A stretch of DNA of 6,917 bases from Bacteroidales bacterium 45-6. GTDB lineage: Bacteria; Bacteroidota; Bacteroidia; Bacteroidales; Dysgonomonadaceae. Shown piece by piece: positions 5,224 to 6,917 of this stretch; within the stretch, counting starts at the first letter, position 1; each line of letters begins with the position of its first letter. The stretch covers positions 1 to 6,917 of the forward strand of contig MKRS01000540.1 in assembly GCA_001897035.1 (NCBI GenBank), given 5' to 3'. A program made the translations under genes and the position numbers. The notes below the pieces were generated by a model that saw nothing but the letters and a program-made list of their open reading frames with translations, did not search any database and was not told the origin of the DNA.

Positions 5224-5892
5224 ATGGATTATCACGCAACATTACAGGAAATTCGCAAGCGATGCCGCATAGCGATGAACGGAGAAGCATCGGCGGGAAT
5301 GCGCAAATACGGCTTGGTTTACAAATTGAATTTCGGGCTCATGATCTCGCAAATCAAGGAGATTGCCAGTCGCTACAATCCCGATGCCGAGTTGGCCACC
5401 TTGCTTTGGGAGCAAGACACCCGCGAGCTAAAAATATTGGCGACGATGCTCCTTCCCATCAATGAGTTCACGGACGAATTAGCCAGCAAGTGGACTTTGG
5501 ACATCCCCAACCAGGAAATGAGGGAGCAAATCGCAATCAACTTGTTACAGCAATTGCCAAACGCCGAAAAGCTTTCATTGGAGTGGGCGCAAAGCGAGAA
5601 TGAGTCGCTGAGAGCCACGGCCTACTGGTTACTTGGGCGGCTCTTGCTCACCGGCAAATTGAATTCGTTTGACAAATTAAATGGCCTTCCCCACATCTGG
5701 AGCGACACGCTGGGGGAAGACGTCGTCCTGCGCAACAGCGCATTGGTCTGCTTCAAACAAATAGGCCGCCGCAATCCGGTTCTTGGAGAAAGCATCCTTG
5801 CGGAAATCTCAAATTTCCAAACAGGTAACGAGACCCTTCGAAAGGAAGTACATGACAATTTGGCCTTCGAATTCGCATATTTTGCGGAATAG
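5224..5892 (+). CDS. AlkD-like DNA alkylation repair family (HEAT-repeat) protein
   Basis: Predicted 222-residue, all-helical protein that I assign to the DNA alkylation repair (AlkD-like, HEAT-like repeat) family. AlkD enzymes are glycosylases excising cationic alkylated bases. Supporting features are successive amphipathic helix pairs and typical family blocks: GEASAGMRKYGLVYKLNFG (residues 20-38), LWEQDTRELKILATML (61-76), IPNQEMREQIAINLLQQLP (94-112) and LRATAYWLLGRLL (129-141). The length is close to that of AlkD proteins. I cannot find the aromatic/acidic WxxxD arrangement of Bacillus cereus AlkD (Trp109, Asp113), so it may be a divergent or non-catalytic member. The ATG is 4 bp downstream of the Dabb stop, indicating translational coupling in a two-gene operon. 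No clear terminator follows. Confidence 0.7.
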   Translation: MDYHATLQEIRKRCRIAMNGEASAGMRKYGLVYKLNFGLMISQIKEIASRYNPDAELATLLWEQDTRELKILATMLLPINEFTDELASKWTLDIPNQEMREQIAINLLQQLPNAEKLSLEWAQSENESLRATAYWLLGRLLLTGKLNSFDKLNGLPHIWSDTLGEDVVLRNSALVCFKQIGRRNPVLGESILAEISNFQTGNETLRKEVHDNLAFEFAYFAE

Positions 5893-5967
5893 GGAAACGG
5901 CATTTTTTTGACTGGAATCAGAACATAGTTCCGATTTTGGTGTTTTATCATTATTCAATAGCTTTTC

Positions 5968-6917
5968 ATGAAGAAATATAATTTTGATGCCATCATCAAT
6001 AGAGAGGGCACCAACGCTTTGAAATTAGACGTGCTGAAGCAACGCTACGGGCATTCCGACCTGATCCCGATGTGGGTGGCGGACATGGATTTTGCCAGTC
6101 CCCCATGCGTGAAGGAAGCCATATCCGCACGTGCCGAACATGGCATATTCGGATACACCTGTCCTTCGGATGATTATTACCAAAGCATCATCAGGTGGGT
6201 TTTTCGCCATCATGGCTGGCACATCGAGCAAGAATGGATCAGCTTTGTACCGGGGATCGTGAAAGGAATCGCTTTCGTGATCGATTGCTTTACCACCAAG
6301 GAAGACAAGGTAATCATACAACCGCCGGTATATCATCCTTTCCGCATCATCCCGACGCTTCACGGCAGGGAGGTTGTGTACAACGAGTTGGTTTTTGACG
6401 GTGAAAACTACCGGATGGACTTCGAAGCACTCAAGGAGCAGGCCAAAACTGCCAAGGTGCTTATCCTCTGCAACCCCCATAATCCGGGAGGCAGGGTGTG
6501 GACGAAGGACGAATTGGCGGAGCTGGCCGAAATATGCCACCACAACCAGGTGCTGGTCGTTTCGGATGAGATACATTCGGATTTGGCACTGAACGGGCAC
6601 AAACACGTGCCGTTCGCCTCCGTTTCGGAGAAAGCGGCCGAAAACAGCATCACGTTCATGGCACCCAGCAAGACATTCAATATTGCTGGAATAGTCAGTT
6701 CCTTTTCCGTCGTGTCGAATGCCGGTTTACGGAATAAATTCTACAATTACCTGAAAGCAAGCGAGCTGGAAGAAGGACATATTTTTGCCTACTTAGCGGC
6801 TCAAGCCGTGTATCAGGATGGAGACGAGTGGTTGGCGGAGTTGAAAGACTATCTTTGGGAAAACATCTGCTTCACAGGCCAGTACCTCAAGAAGCACCTA
6901 CCCAAAGTAAAAGTGGT
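5968..6917 (+). CDS. MalY/PatB-type PLP-dependent aminotransferase / C-S lyase (3' end outside window)
   Basis: Fold-type I PLP enzyme of the MalY/PatB group; its members include cystathionine beta-lyases that release homocysteine, ammonia and pyruvate, and some aminotransferases. 316 codons are present and the frame runs off the right edge; relatives have about 390 residues, so roughly 75 are missing. The start FDAIINREGTNALKLD and the MWVADMDFASPP block match MalY N-termini. CNPHNPGG (168-175) contains the PLP-contacting Asn172. SDEIHSDL has Asp200, which pairs with the pyridine nitrogen, and SKTFNIAG carries the Schiff-base Lys235. All key residues are intact. The exact reaction (beta-lyase or aminotransferase) is not determined. 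The gene begins 75 bp after the AlkD-like stop and could be read through from that operon or from its own promoter. Confidence 0.9.
   Translation, partial: MKKYNFDAIINREGTNALKLDVLKQRYGHSDLIPMWVADMDFASPPCVKEAISARAEHGIFGYTCPSDDYYQSIIRWVFRHHGWHIEQEWISFVPGIVKGIAFVIDCFTTKEDKVIIQPPVYHPFRIIPTLHGREVVYNELVFDGENYRMDFEALKEQAKTAKVLILCNPHNPGGRVWTKDELAELAEICHHNQVLVVSDEIHSDLALNGHKHVPFASVSEKAAENSITFMAPSKTFNIAGIVSSFSVVSNAGLRNKFYNYLKASELEEGHIFAYLAAQAVYQDGDEWLAELKDYLWENICFTGQYLKKHLPKVKV

Noticed and set aside
5914..5938. GGAAT/GTTCC hairpin followed by GATTTT after the AlkD-like gene as a terminator.
   Set aside because: The stem is five pairs including a wobble and the T tract is four bases, so it is too weak to call.

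Overview
The window looks like ordinary chromosomal DNA from a member of the Bacteroidota, probably the order Bacteroidales. The lineage call rests on three things. Several genes are preceded by the Bacteroidota sigma-ABfr -7 box TAnnTTTG (at 181, 1674, 4887, and on the minus strand at 3079) with A/T-rich leaders and no Shine-Dalgarno. Ribosomal protein S16 stands alone and carries a long Ala/Lys/Glu tail. GalE, the RluA-type enzyme and the FadL-like porin are of the type I associate with this phylum. No species can be named from the sequence alone. I see no insertion sequence, phage gene, CRISPR array, rRNA or tRNA.

Layout. Bases 1-32 look like the last codons of an upstream gene. Directly after that stop is a degenerate 7-bp periodic repeat (33-120) ending in a terminator-like hairpin, then a perfect 14-bp palindrome (130-143), then a promoter for a FadL/OmpP1-type outer-membrane protein (216-1646). 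rpsP (S16, 1732-2277) follows with its own promoter and a strong bidirectional terminator (2300-2332). Three minus-strand genes come next: an RluA-family pseudouridine synthase (2387-3064), a two-repeat YccF membrane protein (3171-3539) and galE (3654-4688). A large hairpin terminator separates galE from yccF. The 231-bp region between galE and the plus-strand genes holds a nested, roughly 95-nt inverted-repeat structure (4722-4816), which is the most unusual non-coding element here. After it come a Dabb-domain protein (4920-5219), an AlkD-like HEAT-repeat protein (5224-5892) four bases downstream of it, and a MalY/PatB-type PLP enzyme (5968 onward) cut by the window edge.

How the genes relate. 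Most are independent housekeeping units: lipid or hydrophobe uptake, ribosome, RNA modification, envelope sugar-nucleotide supply and sulfur amino-acid metabolism. The only clear operon is Dabb plus AlkD-like, possibly continuing into the MalY-like gene. There is no obvious new multi-gene system. The points worth a second look are the structured galE/Dabb intergenic region, the heptad repeat at the left edge, and an AlkD-like protein in which I cannot find the usual catalytic pattern.
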